In this document: positions 24,196-32,725 of the stretch, piece by piece
How the letters are laid out: each line of letters opens with the position of its first letter
Numbering within the stretch: the first letter of the stretch is position 1
Assembly (NCBI RefSeq): GCF_016464705.1
Contig: NZ_JAEHOB010000016.1
Span: 37,128-101,127 of the forward strand
Source: Qaidamihabitans albus
GTDB taxonomy: Bacteria; Actinomycetota; Actinomycetes; Mycobacteriales; Pseudonocardiaceae
DNA length: 64,000 bases
Direction of reading: 5' to 3'
Position numbers and translations under genes: made by a program
The notes under the pieces: generated by a model
What the model was told of the DNA's origin: nothing
Databases searched by the model: none
Seen by the model: only the letters and a program-made list of their open reading frames with translations

Positions 24196-26664
24196 TCACC
24201 GGTCGTAGCGGATCGATCGGTCGCCGTCGTCGTCGAGCGAACCACTGATCCGGCTGGCCGCACCACCGGTGTCGAAGACACCGCCGTCGATGCGGTACGG
24301 GTTCGAGCGTTCCTGGTCGCCGCCGCCCTGGCCGCCACCACCGCCGCCCATCGCTCCCATGCCGCCACCCATCATGCCCATACCGCCACCGCCGCCACCC
24401 GCGCCGCCCTGCGGGGACGCCGCCGCCATCGGCTCGGCCATGCCACCCGGTGCGGCCCCGAGACCCGCGCCCGAAGAAGCGGAATCCGTGCCGACACCGG
24501 ACTGCGCACCGGCATTCAGCGCGTCACCGCCGGCATCACCGGCACCGCTCGCCGCCGGCGCGCCACTCATATCGCCGCCGCCACCACCGACTCCGGCACC
24601 GACAGCACCGCCACCGGCTCCACTTCCGGCGGCTCCGGCGGCTCCGGCCGCCACGGTGTCGGCACCGGACGGGCCACCACCCGCGCCCGGAGCGGCCGCG
24701 GCGGCTCCGTCGCCGCCCGCCGGGACACCGACGTCGGGCGCACCACCGTCGGGGCCACCCCGCGCCGTGAACGGGTTCTCCCCGGCCGCCGGCATCGTCC
24801 CGATCCGCTCGCGCGGCATACCACCGCCCGCGCCACCGGCGCCGCCCTGGCCCTCCGCCTCACCGAGCGTGTAGGTCGTCGGCTCGCCGTTGCCGTCGTC
24901 AACGGTGACCACGGTCGGCCCGTCCGGCCCGTCGGGCTGCTCGGCCGTGATCCGCAGGGGCCCGTCCTCGATGTGGATCTTGCCGTCGGGTCCGGGACGG
25001 TGGACCTCGTCTCCTTCGCCCTGCGGCCCGAAGTCCTCGCCCTGCCCTTCCTCGCTCGGCCCTTCCTCACCGAAGTCGAGCTGGTAGTCCTTCGGCTCCC
25101 CTGAGCCGTCGTCCACCGAGATGCCCATCTTGCCGTCGGCGTCCGGCTCGGTGAGTTCGAGCTTGTGATCGCCCTTCTCCACGGTGACCGTGTCCTGGCC
25201 GTCCCCGGTGTCCTTGATGGCCTCGCCGGTCGCCGGATCGATCGGGTACGGCTCGCCCGTCTCCGGGTTCAGCTCCAGATCCTCGCCCGTGACCGGGTTC
25301 TTGCCGGGAGCTCCGGCCTCCGGCGTCTCGGCTTCCGGCTTGTCCATCTCGGGTGGCGGCGGGGTACCGCCACCGCCGCCGCTGGGCCCACCACCACTCG
25401 GGCCACCGCCGCTGGGCCCACCCGGTCCCTGCGGCGCGGACGGGGTCGACGGCTGCTGCTCGCCAGGGCCCTGCGGGCCCGGGACCTCCGGCCGGCCCGT
25501 CGACTCCGGGAACTCGTTCTCGTACTCCTTGAGGTAGTTGTTCAGCGTCTCCCAGGCGGTGTCCACCGCCTCGAGCGTGTCGTCGCAGATCTGCTTGAAC
25601 CGCAGGTAGCGTCCCTGGGCGCCGCTGTTGCCGTAGAAGTCGACGTTGAACGACTGGCGGATCCACTTCTTGCACTCGGTGATCGTCACCGTCTTGTTCT
25701 CTTGGTTGAGATCGCAGTCGTCGGCGCGGATCGTGGCTTCGAGGTTGCTGCCGCACTCCGCGTCCACCCAGGCCGCGACCTCGAGCACCTGGTCCTGCGA
25801 GTCGAAGTCGCCGTTGGCCAGCGTGACGACCTTCCGGGCCATGTCCGGTGTGGCGCTGCCCACCGTGGCGCTGTGCAGCGCGAGCACCTCGTCGGCCTTG
25901 GCCTTGCAGGCCTCGTAGATGGTCTGCACGGCCGTCTCGATGACCTCGGCGCCACCGCTGAGGTACTCCAGCAGCGTCGCCGTGTTGGGGGCGATGTCCT
26001 CGCTGTACTTCTGGTAGGACGCGTCGGCACCGGCGCCGGTCCAGTCCTTGTAGAGCGAGTTCAGGCTCGACTCGCCGGTGCGCTGCAGTTCCTCCAGCAC
26101 GCCGTGAGCCTCCCGCAGCCGCGCGGCCTCGTCGAGGAACTTCTGGAAGTCGATCCCCCGCTGCTCGTCGAACCGCTTCTGGATGTCGGCCTGGAAGTCC
26201 AGCGGGCCCTCGACCCCGCGGGAGTCGGTGGGGATCTCGGCGTCGATCGGGATGAACTCCTGGAACACCGCGAGCGCGGGTTCGGCGAGGTCGAACAGCT
26301 CGTCGGAGGTCGTGACGCCACCGGTACCCGCGCCGGGAGCGCGGGCGTTGTCGAGTTCGCCCTGGTTGCCGTCGATCTGGTCCTGGACCTGGCGGGAGTG
26401 GTAGCCGCCCTCCTCCGACTCCGCCTTCGCCTGCTCGTAGACGGTGTCGGTCGGCATCCACTGCGCGCCGTGGATGTCGCCGTGGCTCAAGTCGTACTTC
26501 TCGTAGTACTCGCCGAACTCGGGGTTGGTCTCGGCCACCAGTCCGGGCCCGCCGAACTCGCCGCCGTTCTCATGGGCGTAGGAGGCGAGCAGCAGCTCCT
26601 TCTGGTCCGCCGAGACGTAGGGGTCGTCGAGCAGCGGCTTGATCTCTTCCCAGGTCTTGCTCAC
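24196..26664 (-). CDS. Large EspB-like type VII secretion substrate candidate (set A)
   Basis: 822 residues. A helical N-terminal region (about 1-410) contains W-T-G (DWTGAGADASYQKY), reminiscent of the WxG turn of EspB/PPE proteins, and several cysteines. Two related beta-hairpin-like units of about 45 residues follow near residues 490-600 (each with VDDG-[SN]-GEP and a Y-x-L end). Then comes a Gly/Ala-rich low-complexity stretch and a conserved end RISGSLDDDGDRSIRYDR. The GTG start overlaps the preceding small gene's stop (GTGA). No signal peptide or membrane span is seen, consistent with type VII export. Paralogue of 27581-29578. Confidence 0.75.
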   Translation of the reverse strand: MSKTWEEIKPLLDDPYVSADQKELLLASYAHENGGEFGGPGLVAETNPEFGEYYEKYDLSHGDIHGAQWMPTDTVYEQAKAESEEGGYHSRQVQDQIDGNQGELDNARAPGAGTGGVTTSDELFDLAEPALAVFQEFIPIDAEIPTDSRGVEGPLDFQADIQKRFDEQRGIDFQKFLDEAARLREAHGVLEELQRTGESSLNSLYKDWTGAGADASYQKYSEDIAPNTATLLEYLSGGAEVIETAVQTIYEACKAKADEVLALHSATVGSATPDMARKVVTLANGDFDSQDQVLEVAAWVDAECGSNLEATIRADDCDLNQENKTVTITECKKWIRQSFNVDFYGNSGAQGRYLRFKQICDDTLEAVDTAWETLNNYLKEYENEFPESTGRPEVPGPQGPGEQQPSTPSAPQGPGGPSGGGPSGGGPSGGGGGTPPPPEMDKPEAETPEAGAPGKNPVTGEDLELNPETGEPYPIDPATGEAIKDTGDGQDTVTVEKGDHKLELTEPDADGKMGISVDDGSGEPKDYQLDFGEEGPSEEGQGEDFGPQGEGDEVHRPGPDGKIHIEDGPLRITAEQPDGPDGPTVVTVDDGNGEPTTYTLGEAEGQGGAGGAGGGMPRERIGTMPAAGENPFTARGGPDGGAPDVGVPAGGDGAAAAAPGAGGGPSGADTVAAGAAGAAGSGAGGGAVGAGVGGGGGDMSGAPAASGAGDAGGDALNAGAQSGVGTDSASSGAGLGAAPGGMAEPMAAASPQGGAGGGGGGMGMMGGGMGAMGGGGGGQGGGDQERSNPYRIDGGVFDTGGAASRISGSLDDDGDRSIRYDR

Positions 26665-27035
26665 ATTCCGCTCCCCGACTGCGTGGCGGCCGCCGCCTGG
26701 TCGGACTCGGCCGCGTCGTACGACTTGCCCGCGCTGCCGATCTGCTGGGCGAGCCCGGTCAGCGAGTTGCACATCGCGGTGGCCCCGGTGCCGAGCTGCT
26801 CGATCGCGGCGGTGTAGTCCGCGGCCCACTTCGTGTGCTCGGTACCGAAGTCCGCCTCGCTGACTTTCGCGGGTTTAACGTCCTTGACGTCCTTCGCGGC
26901 GTCCTCAGCGGCATCGTGGATGGTCTTCGCCTGGCTCGCCATCGCGCCGGTGTCGGCGGTGTACCCCTCGGGCGGCGCCACTCCGCTGGTCGGTGCCGAT
27001 GACGTCGACGATGTACTCGGCGGCGGTGTGGGCAC
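26661..27035 (-). CDS. Small Esx/EspC-like helical protein (set A)
   Basis: 124 residues. A Pro/Ser/Thr-rich lead of about 22 residues precedes GYTADTGAM and a two-helix region. The C-terminal SYDAAESDQ holds the YxxxD/E type VII export motif. It resembles the 105-residue protein at 29578-29895 throughout (TADxxAMA, AAGxSYxAAE). The GTG at 27035 follows GAGGGG. It is the first gene of the operon ending with the ketosynthase pair, and its overlap with the EspB-like gene suggests the two are made as a pair, as in EspB/PE-PPE systems. Confidence 0.75.
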   Translation of the reverse strand: MPTPPPSTSSTSSAPTSGVAPPEGYTADTGAMASQAKTIHDAAEDAAKDVKDVKPAKVSEADFGTEHTKWAADYTAAIEQLGTGATAMCNSLTGLAQQIGSAGKSYDAAESDQAAAATQSGSGM

Positions 27036-27120
27036 GGCGGCTTCCCCTCAGTCGATGCTCCCGGTGGTTCTCGCCCCTACGACGCACGCGGCCGGATCCC
27101 GGTGCCGTCGCTAATGCACA

Positions 27121-27150
27121 GAATGTACCGATGCGCAGGTCGGCGCGCAC
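27121..27150 (-). promoter_or_regulatory. Promoter motif shared by both substrate gene sets (A)
   Basis: On the minus strand, ATCGGTACATTC is followed by the set A leader. The TACATT (27122-27127) is 17 bases from GTGCGC (27145-27150). The same 12-base motif and the same spacing to a TGCGC hexamer occur at 29935-29964 upstream of set B. It lies about 85 bases before the start codon. Confidence 0.6.
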
Positions 27151-27183
27151 CGAATTCGGACATTTGCGAATCGAAACCGTAGG

Positions 27184-27567
27184 TCAGTCGGTGACCCAGT
27201 CGGTCTCCGCGAAGTCGTCGTCGTCCGGCCGTGGGCCACTGCGGGCGGGAGACGCGTCCGGGCGTCGTGGCGGTGCCGCGACAGGTTGCGTGCCGAGCTC
27301 GGCGTCCTCGAAGCCGAAGTCCGTCTCCTCGTTCGGATCGGCGCGCGCGGCGGTCGCCCACCCGCCGGCCTGTTCCGCCCGCCGCTGAAGCTGCCTGGTC
27401 TCCTCCAGGTCGCGTCGCGCGGCCGCCGCACGCTTCTCCCGTTCGGCGGCCGCAGCGGCCTCCGCCCCGGCCACTCGCCGGTCGCGCAGCAGCCGTCGTT
27501 CTCGCAGCTCCCGCGCGGTCGCCGCCTGTGCGGCCCGTGCGGCGCTCAGGCGCTCGGCCACGTTCAT
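27184..27567 (-). CDS. Coiled-coil protein with acidic tail (set B)
   Basis: 127 residues, unknown family. Residues about 5-75 are an Arg/Ala/Glu-rich probable coiled coil. Then come AEQAGGWATAAR, DFGFEDAELG, a short Pro/Arg linker and the acidic end PDDDDFAETDWVTD. It matches the plan of the 184-residue set A protein but with a much shorter linker. The ATG is 13 bases after the EspB-like gene. Last gene of the three-gene set B. Confidence 0.75.
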   Translation of the reverse strand: MNVAERLSAARAAQAATARELRERRLLRDRRVAGAEAAAAAEREKRAAAARRDLEETRQLQRRAEQAGGWATAARADPNEETDFGFEDAELGTQPVAAPPRRPDASPARSGPRPDDDDFAETDWVTD

Positions 27568-27580
27568 CGTCGCCTCCTGA

Positions 27581-29578
27581 TCACCGCTCGAATCGGACCG
27601 CTCGTTCGGCGCCCTCGTCCAGCGAACCGCTGATGCGCACGGCGGCCTCGTCCCCGCCGAACAGGTCCAGCGCGATGCGTTTTGCGGGCGAAAGGCGCTC
27701 GCCGTCGCCGCTGGCGCCTCCCCCACCGCCCCCACCGGCTCCGCCGGCCACGCCCGCGCCGGCCGGCTCGTTTCCGCCGGGTGCGGTGCCGAGCCCGGCC
27801 CCGGAGACCTCCGGGCCGGCCTCGCCGGAGAAGAGGTCGCCCGCGGTGAACGCCTGCGGCGTGGTGGCCTGCTCCGCGCCGGGCGCCGCCTCCGTGTCCG
27901 TCTCTCCGGTGTCCTCGGTGAGCGTGTAGGTGGCGGGCTCGCCGGTCCCGTCGTCGACCGTGACCACCGTGGCCCCGTCCGGACCGTCCGGCTGCTCCGC
28001 CGCCACCCGGAGCTCACCCTCCTCGATATGGATCACGCCGTCGGGCCCGGGCCGGTGCACGGCATCGGACGGGCCGGGTTCCTCGGCAGGTGCCGGGTCC
28101 TGTTCTCCTTCGGGAACGGGTTCCGCGGTGCCGCGCTCGCTCGCGCCGAAGTCGAGAACGAACTCCTTCGCCGTACCGGAGCCGTCGTCGAGGGAGATCG
28201 TCATGGTGCCTTCGGGGCCGGGCTCCGAGAACGACAGCTCGACGCCGCCCCTGGCCACCGTGAAGGTCTGCGGTTCGTCGCCGGGCATGGGCACGTCGGT
28301 GACCGTTTCCGGTGCGGCGGCGGGTTCCGTTGCCGCCGGTGCGGTGGGGGCACCGGCCGGTGGTTCCGGTGCGGGTGGCGGAGAAGGTGCCGGTGGCGGT
28401 GGTGCCACGGTCGGCGTCGGGGACGGTGCCGCGGCCGGTGGTGCGCCGGCGGACGCGGTCGCGGGCACCCCACCGGTCGGCTGCGGGGCCGCCGGGGCCT
28501 TGGCCACGGGTCCGCTCTGGGTGAAGGCGTTGACGTAGCCGTCCATGAACCGGGCCAGCTGATGCCAGTGGCCGTCGATGGCCTCGTTGGCGGTTCGGCA
28601 CAGCTCGTCGAAGGCGTCCAGCAACGGCCGGAACTCGGCCGTGAACTGCTCGCACCACGCCTGGCACAGCGGCACGACGAAGGCGAGCACGGCGGCGTCT
28701 CCGACCGCCCCGTTGCGGCCTACCTCGGCGAGGTCGACGCCCCACTGCGCCTGGAAGAACGCCACGGCGGTGTCGAACTCCGCGGGCGAGTGCTCCGGGC
28801 CGCCCGGTGCGACCCTGGCGATCGCCCTTGCAGTGTCGAGCGGCGCGCCGGCGACGGTGGGCCGGATCAGCTGCAGTGCCGCGTCGACCTTGTCCCTGAG
28901 CACGTCGTGGATGGCGGAGAGCGTCTCCGGGATGAACTGCAGCGCGCCGTCGAGGTGGTCGAGCAGTTCCTGCGCGTCCGGTTTGATCCCCTCGTCGAGT
29001 TTCGCGCGGGCGGCGGTGGCCCCGGCGCCCTGCCATTGGCCGAACAGCGTGTTCAGCTCGGCCTGCGCGGCGTCCATCGTCTGCTGGACGGTGTCGCGGG
29101 CCCGGGCCAGGTCGGCGGCTTCGTCGCAGAACGCGCGGAAGTCGATGCCGCGGTTCTCGTGAAAGCGGTCCCAGATGGTGCTCATGTAGTCGACCCGGCG
29201 ACCGTCGCCCGCGTTCCACACCTGGTCGATCCAGGTGGCGAAGAAGTCGAGCGCGGGCTTGGCGAGGTCGAGAACCTCGTCGGAGCCACGGACGCCACCA
29301 GTGCCACCGACCTCGGGCGGCCGTTGGGCGTCCAGCCGGTCGTAGGCCTGCTGCCTGGCGTCGTCGGCGGCGTCGCCCGCCCGCGCCTCCCCGAGAGCCT
29401 GCTCCCGAATGGCGTCGTAGTCACCGTGGGTGCCGACGCCGACGACGGTCGATCCGGGCTCGGCCGCGGCGGCCAGCCTCGCCTTGGTCTGCGCGCAGAT
29501 GTGCGGGCTGGCCATGAGGTCGTCGTACTCTTTGCGACGCGGGTCGCCTTCGGGGTACAGCAGCGGGCTGATCGCCAT
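27581..29578 (-). CDS. Large EspB-like type VII secretion substrate candidate (set B)
   Basis: 665 residues, paralogous to the 822-residue protein. It has a helical N-terminal region with W-Q-G (QWQGAGATAARAK), then a Pro/Ala/Thr linker. Two beta-hairpin-like repeats follow (SLDDGSGTAKEF and VTVDDGTGEPATYTL). A Gly-rich segment and the end RISGSLDEGAERAVRFER complete it. The start overlaps the small partner gene by one base (TGATG). A dispersed-repeat copy near 27676-27698 encodes LSPAKR. In M. tuberculosis the Ala/Pro-rich Rv3439c and short Rv3440c occupy the same place between glmS and glmM, and may be distant equivalents. Confidence 0.75.
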   Translation of the reverse strand: MAISPLLYPEGDPRRKEYDDLMASPHICAQTKARLAAAAEPGSTVVGVGTHGDYDAIREQALGEARAGDAADDARQQAYDRLDAQRPPEVGGTGGVRGSDEVLDLAKPALDFFATWIDQVWNAGDGRRVDYMSTIWDRFHENRGIDFRAFCDEAADLARARDTVQQTMDAAQAELNTLFGQWQGAGATAARAKLDEGIKPDAQELLDHLDGALQFIPETLSAIHDVLRDKVDAALQLIRPTVAGAPLDTARAIARVAPGGPEHSPAEFDTAVAFFQAQWGVDLAEVGRNGAVGDAAVLAFVVPLCQAWCEQFTAEFRPLLDAFDELCRTANEAIDGHWHQLARFMDGYVNAFTQSGPVAKAPAAPQPTGGVPATASAGAPPAAAPSPTPTVAPPPPAPSPPPAPEPPAGAPTAPAATEPAAAPETVTDVPMPGDEPQTFTVARGGVELSFSEPGPEGTMTISLDDGSGTAKEFVLDFGASERGTAEPVPEGEQDPAPAEEPGPSDAVHRPGPDGVIHIEEGELRVAAEQPDGPDGATVVTVDDGTGEPATYTLTEDTGETDTEAAPGAEQATTPQAFTAGDLFSGEAGPEVSGAGLGTAPGGNEPAGAGVAGGAGGGGGGGASGDGERLSPAKRIALDLFGGDEAAVRISGSLDEGAERAVRFER
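27676..27698. repeat. In-gene copy of dispersed palindrome (set B large protein)
   Basis: Core TTTTGCGGGCGAAA at 27680-27693; the coding strand reads L-S-P-A-K-R, the same peptide and frame as the copy in xylB. Confidence 0.5.
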
Positions 29579-29895
29579 CAGAGCTGACCACCCTGCCTGG
29601 TGACGGTCGTCCCGGTAGAGCCCTCGGCGGCGGTGTAGCTCCGTCCGGCGGCTCCGATGCCCCCGGCGAGGGAGCCCAGCTCGGCGGACAGCCCCTGTAG
29701 CGCCGCGCCGATCTGCTCGATCCCGGCGCTGTAGCCCTGGAAGTGCTCGGAGTGGATGCGCCCGAACTGCTCGGCGGTGAGCTGCGTGGGCGCCACCTTG
29801 GTGGCCACTGCGGCGGGCTCCTCCACCGCTTCGGACAGGCGGACCTGCGCGCCTGCCATCGCCTCCGGGTCAGCGGTGTAACCACCGTTCGACAT
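29578..29895 (-). CDS. Small Esx/EspC-like helical protein (set B)
   Basis: 105 residues, mostly two helices, starting MSNGGYTADPEAMAGAQVRL and ending with AAGRSYTAAEGSTG, which carries YxxxE. It is paralogous to the 124-residue set A protein but lacks its Pro-rich lead. It is first in a three-gene set preceded by the shared promoter motif. It is a probable type VII substrate or co-substrate that pairs with the large protein next to it. Confidence 0.78.
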   Translation of the reverse strand: MSNGGYTADPEAMAGAQVRLSEAVEEPAAVATKVAPTQLTAEQFGRIHSEHFQGYSAGIEQIGAALQGLSAELGSLAGGIGAAGRSYTAAEGSTGTTVTRQGGQL

Positions 29896-29934
29896 CGCTC
29901 CCCCTCACGTTCCGTACGCTCACGGTTTCACACG

Positions 29935-29964
29935 GAATGTACCGATCGCCCGTGTTCTGCGCAG
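29935..29964 (-). promoter_or_regulatory. Promoter motif shared by both substrate gene sets (B)
   Basis: ATCGGTACATTC on the minus strand, with TACATT at 29936-29941 and CTGCGC at 29959-29964, a 17-base spacer, matching the set A site. The start codon is about 40 bases downstream, so the leader would be short. Confidence 0.6.
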
Positions 29965-29983
29965 ACGTTCCGGTGAGGTGAGC

Positions 29984-31318
29984 TCAGGAGGCGGCGGAGA
30001 CCACTCCGGCGAGGCGGTCGGCGGCCGCTTGGGCGGTGTCCTCGGCGGGGGCCTCCACCATGACGCGGACGAGTTGCTCGGTGCCGGAGGGCCGCAGCAG
30101 CACGCGGCCCTCGTCGCCGAGCTCCGCGGTGACCGCGTCGACGGCGTCCCGCACGGCGGGCGAGTCGGCGACCGCGGCCTTGTCGGCGACACGGACGTTG
30201 ACCAGCACCTGGGGCAATCGGCGCATCACTCCCGCGAGCTCGGCGAGCGGTTTGCCGGTCTCGGCCACCCGGCTCATCAGCCGCAACGCGGTAAGCAGGC
30301 CGTCGCCGGTGGTGGCGTAGCCGGGCAGGACGACGTGGCCGGACTGCTCGCCGCCGAGCGAGTAGCCGCCGGCGCGGAGTTCCTCCAGGACGTAGCGATC
30401 GCCCACCGCGGTGGTGCGGAGGGTGACGCCGTGCGCCCGCATGGCGAGGTGCAGGCCGAGGTTGCTCATCACGGTGGCGACGAGTGTGGTGTCGGCGAGC
30501 TCGCCGGCATCGGCCATCGCGAGGGCCAGAACGGCCATGATCTGGTCGCCGTCCACGAGTGCGCCGGTGGCGTCGACGGCGAGGCAGCGGTCGGCGTCAC
30601 CGTCGTGGGCGATGCCGAGGTCGGCGCCGTGGTCGACGACGGCCTCCTGCAGCCGCTCGGGATGGGTGGACCCGCAGCTGTCGTTGATGTTCACGCCGTC
30701 CGGCTCGGCATGCAGAGCGACGACGTCCGCGCCGGCCTTTCGATAGATCTGGGGAGCGGCGGTCGATGCGGCGCCGTTGGCGCAGTCGACGACGACGCGC
30801 AGGCCTGCGAGGGAATGCGGGGTGGAGGCGAGCAGGTGGGCGGCGTAGCGGTCGAGGGCGTCGGTGGCCTCGGTCACCCTGCCGATCTCCGCGCCGGTGG
30901 GCCGGGTGCCGTGTTCGGAGAGGCCGGTTTCGATCTCGTCCTCGATGCCGTCGGGAAGTTTGTGCCCGCCTTCGCCGAAGAGCTTGATGCCGTTGTCGGG
31001 CATCGGGTTGTGTGACGCGGAGATCATCACGCCGAGGTCGGCGGACAGGTTCGCGGTGAGATGGGCGACGGCCGGGGTCGGCAGCACGCCGAGACGCAGC
31101 ACATCGGCACCCGCGGAGGCAAGGCCGGCGACCACGGCAGCCTCGAGCATCTCACCGCTGGCTCGGGGGTCCCGGCCGACGAGCGCCACCGGCCGGTGCG
31201 AGCGGTCGTGGGCGGCGAGTACGCGGGCGGCGCTGGCGGCCACCGCCGTCGCGAGCTCGGGGGTGAGCTCGGCGTTGGCGAGACCACGGACCCCGTCGGT
31301 GCCGAATAGGCGAGCCAT
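29984..31318 (-). CDS. glmM: Phosphoglucosamine mutase
   Basis: A 444-residue alpha-D-phosphohexomutase converting glucosamine-6-phosphate to glucosamine-1-phosphate. It starts [12 protein letters not shown]. The catalytic phosphoserine is in ISASHNPM, the metal loop is DGDADR, GGEQSGH is the sugar loop, and [12 protein letters not shown] is the phosphate-binding end. The ATG at 31318 has GGAGG eight bases upstream. It sits next to rpsI-rplM, as in mycobacteria, and continues the glmS pathway. Confidence 0.97.
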   Translation of the reverse strand: MARLFGTDGVRGLANAELTPELATAVAASAARVLAAHDRSHRPVALVGRDPRASGEMLEAAVVAGLASAGADVLRLGVLPTPAVAHLTANLSADLGVMISASHNPMPDNGIKLFGEGGHKLPDGIEDEIETGLSEHGTRPTGAEIGRVTEATDALDRYAAHLLASTPHSLAGLRVVVDCANGAASTAAPQIYRKAGADVVALHAEPDGVNINDSCGSTHPERLQEAVVDHGADLGIAHDGDADRCLAVDATGALVDGDQIMAVLALAMADAGELADTTLVATVMSNLGLHLAMRAHGVTLRTTAVGDRYVLEELRAGGYSLGGEQSGHVVLPGYATTGDGLLTALRLMSRVAETGKPLAELAGVMRRLPQVLVNVRVADKAAVADSPAVRDAVDAVTAELGDEGRVLLRPSGTEQLVRVMVEAPAEDTAQAAADRLAGVVSAAS

Positions 31319-31456
31319 GTCTCGACCTCCGTGTGATGTGTGAACCACGGCATCCAGTGGTGCGCACGCCCCCGCGTGCCTACCACTGTGTGCGTGTCTG
31401 AGCGCCCCGACAACCTAGCGGCCCCGGTCCCCACCCCGCAGACCGGTCCGCCGAGA

Positions 31457-31524
31457 GCGCCTTTAGCCCGCAAAAGGCACCCCGGGGCCGCCCTCCGGCT
31501 GCATTCTGCGGGCAAAATGCAGCC
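31457..31524. repeat. Two dispersed palindromes upstream of glmM
   Basis: Cores at 31462-31475 (TTTAGCCCGCAAAA) and 31504-31517 (TTCTGCGGGCAAAA), opposite orientation. The second has a GGCTGCAT/ATGCAGCC stem at 31497-31524. They lie between the rpsI terminator and glmM. Confidence 0.75.
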
Positions 31525-31551
31525 CGCGGCCGGGGCAGGGGGCGGACAGCA

Positions 31552-31586
31552 CGAAGCGCCCATCCGGCGGGCGGATGGGCGCTTCG
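31552..31586 (-). terminator. Terminator of the rplM-rpsI operon
   Basis: A perfect 15-bp stem (31552-31566 with 31572-31586, arms starting CGAAGCGCCC) with a 5-base GCGGG loop lies 11 bases past the rpsI stop. Confidence 0.85.
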
Positions 31587-31597
31587 GTGGGACGAAA

Positions 31598-32085
<488 letters not shown>

Positions 32086-32089
<4 letters not shown>

Positions 32090-32538
32090 TGGGTCACCTG
32101 AGCGACTTTGGTGATCTCGCGCGGCTGGGGCTGCTGCGCCGCGTGCGGGTGCTCGGCGCCGGCGTAGACCTTGAGCTTCTTGGCCTGGGCACGGCCCAGC
32201 TTGGTCTTCGGCAGCATGCCCTTGACGACCTTCTCGACCAGCCGCTCGGGCCGTGCGTCGAGCAGTTCGCCGAAGGACCGCTTACGCAGCCCACCGGGGT
32301 GGCCGCTGTGCCGGTACGCGAACTTCTGCTCACGCTTGTTACCGGTCAGCGCCACCTTCTCAGCGTTGACGATGATGACGAAGTCACCGGTGTCCACATG
32401 AGGGGCGTAAGTCGGCTTGTGCTTGCCGCGCAGCAGTGTGGCGACCTCGGTCGCGAGCCGGCCGAGCACGACATCCTCGGCGTCGATCACGTGCCAGGCA
32501 CGAGTGACGTCGCCGGGCTTGGGGCTGTACGTGGGCAA
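32086..32538 (-). CDS. rplM: 50S ribosomal protein L13
   Basis: 150 residues starting [20 protein letters not shown], with the L13 motif [13 protein letters not shown]. The start codon is TTG at 32538; no ATG or GTG is available in frame nearby, and the GAGG upstream supports it. Translation is coupled to rpsI. Confidence 0.96.
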
Positions 32539-32725
32539 GGGTCTACCTCGTCGTCAACATTGCTTGTGGGGTCCGTGCGGGCCTAGCGCATACGCGCCGC
32601 AGCGCACAACAGCTTATGAAGATACCCGGTCGCCCGGGCGAGGGTGCGGGCGGGGGTCCGGTCCGCCGTCCCATACTAGTCTCTCCGCCAGCACGGCGCG
32701 ACGAGACTCACCGGGGGCGACGATC

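Noticed and set aside
26864-26880. Possible extra dispersed-repeat copy (TTTCGCGGGTTTAA)
   Set aside because: The central hexamer is GCGGGT, not GCGGGC, and the outer arms do not pair, so it was not counted.
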